In this document: positions 5,803-7,644 of the stretch, one piece after another
Layout: each line of letters starts with the position of its first letter
Numbering within the stretch: position 1 is the stretch's first letter
Assembly: GCA_900317795.1 (NCBI GenBank)
Contig: ONIF01000191.1
Coordinates: 1 to 7,644 of the forward strand
Direction of reading: 5' to 3'
DNA: 7,644 nucleotides
Source: an uncultured Eubacteriales bacterium
GTDB taxonomy: Bacteria; Bacillota; Clostridia; Oscillospirales; Acutalibacteraceae
The notes under the pieces: model-generated
The model's input: only the letters and a program-made list of their open reading frames with translations
Databases searched by the model: none
Told to the model about the DNA's origin: nothing
Translations under genes and position numbers: made by a program

Positions 5803-7462
5803 ATATTACCTGTAAAAATTCATTTTTGTTGTCGCAATAGACAGCATAAGCGTCAAGAAGTGCCGCTGTACCGTCTATTCTTTGTGTACGGTTATCGGTC
5901 TTGCAAGGCTGTATATTGCAGTTAATATCTGTCTTTATATCCATATTCAGCAGGCACCATTCATCAATCGGGTTATTATCATACACAATATTCTTTTCCT
6001 GCAATTCCACTTTCAGATTTTTCATAGGCTCGGAAAGTGTTTTTGTACCCTGAATGACTTTTACCATAGTTCTCTCTCCGAATTCCTGCTTGAAAGCGGA
6101 AAGCAGTTCATCTGAAATATGCCAGCCGTCATAACCGATATACAGCGGATAAATATCCTCTTTGTCACGGAGTTCAATAAACCAGTCAAGAATAACTCTT
6201 TTATCGACTTTTCTTCCCTCACAAACTCTCATATAACCCTGACTTATCCATAAGTCGTAAGGCACCCAGTCACGACCGTTTCTGTTGCCTTTGGCATTTT
6301 GTTCCTCAATCACAAAAGACGGTATCCAATACATTGACTTGATGTAAAGGTGATTATCACCGGGCTTCATACAGATAGCCTTTGCGGCAGTCAAGTCGAT
6401 ACTGTCAGCGGCATCAAATCCGCCGATACAGTAACGGAAATCATAAAACTCGGGTGTCATGGCTTCATTGTGTGCGTCCTCGTAGGTCAGCCAACGTGAT
6501 GACGGATTTTCTTTCAAGTTGAAATCCTTTACGAAAACTGTCGGCTTAAATGACAAATCCATTTTCGCCTTTGAAACCATCTGTCGCAGATAGTCATAAG
6601 ATTTTATTGTACCCAAGCCGGGATTAGCTTTTATCCAACATTCTTCTTTGTCCCATTCGTCCGAAGAATCCAATTCATAAATAAACGGCAAATAATGCTC
6701 GTCCTGTTCGGGATTGTCAATTACCTTTGCAGCATAGTCATACTGAGCGTCAAAAATGCCGTTACGGACAAAGCCGTTTGTCGTGATAGTGAAAAGTATC
6801 GGCTGCCGCCTTGCACCCATGGCTTGTTTAATCAAGTCATACAAATCCCTGTCCTTAATGGCTGCAAGCTCGTCTATAATGGCACAATGTACGTCAAGAC
6901 CGTCAAGACTTGAAGTTTCGCTTGCCAATGCCTTGATATATCCGAGATTATTCCAGAAATACAAGTCAGACGCACGCTTTTTGATATGTTTAGCAAGCAG
7001 CGGAGATTTTTGTATCATCTTATGGCAAGCCGTAAAGCCCAATTTGGCTTGGTCAAGTTTCGTTGCCAAATTATATATTTGCGGAGAGTTCTCCCCGTCA
7101 TTCAAAAGCATATCAATTTCCACAGCGGCACACTCTGAAGTCTTGCCGTTTTTTCTGCCCTCGATAATCAGACACTCGTTATACTGTCGTATATTATTAT
7201 CATCAACAAAGCCGAATAAAGCCATCAAACGGGCTTTTTGAAAAAGCTCCATTTGAAAGGATCTTCCCATTTTCTCGCCTGTCGGAAAGCAACAGAATTT
7301 TTCAATAAATCGGATATGCTTGCTAGCTATGTCATAATCAAAATGGTACTTGTCGGGACAAGCATAGGCTTTCAGCAGATTTTCAGCTTGTTTCCGTATT
7401 TTGTTACAAGCCGTAATATTGCCGTCATAAATATCTGTAAAATATTTTTCAAACTCGTTCAT
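5801..7462 (-). CDS. Phage terminase large subunit (packaging ATPase and nuclease)
   Basis: This 553-residue motor protein cuts concatemeric phage DNA and drives it through the portal with ATP. It matches the Terminase_1 family (HK97-like/YmfN-type). The N-terminal ATPase has Walker A EGRKNGKT (101-108), Walker B AIIDE with Asp197-Glu198, and the coupling motif FTITTNG (224-230). The C-terminal RNase H-like nuclease has its first acidic residue in IGGFDAADS (Asp350), a middle one in YIGYDGWHI (Asp445), and late ones in RIDGTAALLDAYA (Asp530/Asp537). All key residues are present, the length is normal and the frame is intact. GGAG lies seven bases before the ATG, which overlaps the small terminase stop as ATGA. 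Its own stop codon is shared with the terminator of the convergent regulator gene. Confidence 0.96.
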   Translation of the reverse strand: MNEFEKYFTDIYDGNITACNKIRKQAENLLKAYACPDKYHFDYDIASKHIRFIEKFCCFPTGEKMGRSFQMELFQKARLMALFGFVDDNNIRQYNECLIIEGRKNGKTSECAAVEIDMLLNDGENSPQIYNLATKLDQAKLGFTACHKMIQKSPLLAKHIKKRASDLYFWNNLGYIKALASETSSLDGLDVHCAIIDELAAIKDRDLYDLIKQAMGARRQPILFTITTNGFVRNGIFDAQYDYAAKVIDNPEQDEHYLPFIYELDSSDEWDKEECWIKANPGLGTIKSYDYLRQMVSKAKMDLSFKPTVFVKDFNLKENPSSRWLTYEDAHNEAMTPEFYDFRYCIGGFDAADSIDLTAAKAICMKPGDNHLYIKSMYWIPSFVIEEQNAKGNRNGRDWVPYDLWISQGYMRVCEGRKVDKRVILDWFIELRDKEDIYPLYIGYDGWHISDELLSAFKQEFGERTMVKVIQGTKTLSEPMKNLKVELQEKNIVYDNNPIDEWCLLNMDIKTDINCNIQPCKTDNRTQRIDGTAALLDAYAVYCDNKNEFLQVI

Positions 7463-7644
7463 TTTGTCACTCCCGTAAATGATAGTAATTCATCAGCAAC
7501 AATTTTATTTTTCTCTGGTAAGAGGTCTGTTAATTGTTTGATGATTTTTGCATATTGTGCACATGACTGATTGTACTGCCGTACGACAGGTCTTTCCCGT
7601 TCATAAGGTTCTTGTTTTTCGCCCTGCTGGAACATCTCGACAGA
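7459..7644 (-). CDS. Terminase small subunit, C-terminal end (cut by window edge)
   Basis: A frame open from the window edge to TGA at 7461-7459 gives 61 residues. They start SVEMFQQGEKQEPYERERPV and continue with QYNQSCAQYAKIIKQLTDLL. The 'ERPVV.QYN...Y..I.KQLTDLLP' pattern is characteristic of the C-terminal part of P27-type small terminases. These bind the packaging site and regulate the large subunit. The stop overlaps the large terminase start by four bases (ATGA), the usual arrangement. The N-terminal DNA-binding part lies outside the window. Confidence 0.85.
   Translation of the reverse strand, partial: SVEMFQQGEKQEPYERERPVVRQYNQSCAQYAKIIKQLTDLLPEKNKIVADELLSFTGVTK

Noticed and set aside
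6756..7241. 161-residue plus-strand open frame opposite the large terminase
   Set aside because: It is a shadow of the terminase coding frame: its composition mirrors the reverse complement of conserved motifs, and no ribosome site or family pattern is seen.

Overview
The window is most of the DNA-packaging, head and head-tail module of an HK97-type tailed phage (siphovirus-like), probably a prophage in a low-to-moderate GC Gram-positive host. Strong GGAGG-type ribosome sites before nearly every gene, an AT-rich intergenic AATTCAT heptamer repeat and the protein flavour point to a gut Clostridia host (Oscillospiraceae/Lachnospiraceae-like). That host call is an inference from style. No bacterial chromosomal gene is visible, so integration itself is not shown.

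All late genes lie on the minus strand and read from right to left. They are the C-terminal end of the small terminase (7459-7644, cut by the window), the large terminase (5801-7462), a 69-residue orphan (5288-5497), a 19-codon micro-ORF (5224-5283), the portal (4043-5178, broken), a ClpP-like prohead protease (3424-4053), the major capsid protein (2225-3427), a gp6-like connector (1932-2228), a head-closure protein (1646-1945), an HK97 gp10-like protein (1153-1641), a tail-terminator-like protein (800-1147), the major tail protein (182-784) and the start of a tail-assembly-chaperone-like gene (1-179, cut by the window). Most junctions are ATGA overlaps or gaps of a few bases, as expected for one translationally coupled late operon.

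Together these genes make a capsid. The terminase pumps DNA through the portal into a prohead built from the major capsid protein and matured by the protease. The connector, closure, gp10-like and terminator-like proteins join it to a tail tube of the major tail protein.

Three things break the pattern. First, the portal reading frame shifts by -1 at about 4612-4624, and about ten residues of the family's usual sequence appear to be missing there. This suggests a small deletion and a non-functional portal. Second, a plus-strand Xre-type helix-turn-helix gene (5556-5747) with its own strong terminator sits opposite the operon between the large terminase and the portal, like a moron cassette. 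Third, the interval between the terminase and the portal holds two small unassigned reading frames with good ribosome sites. No stretch over 300 bases lacks a gene.
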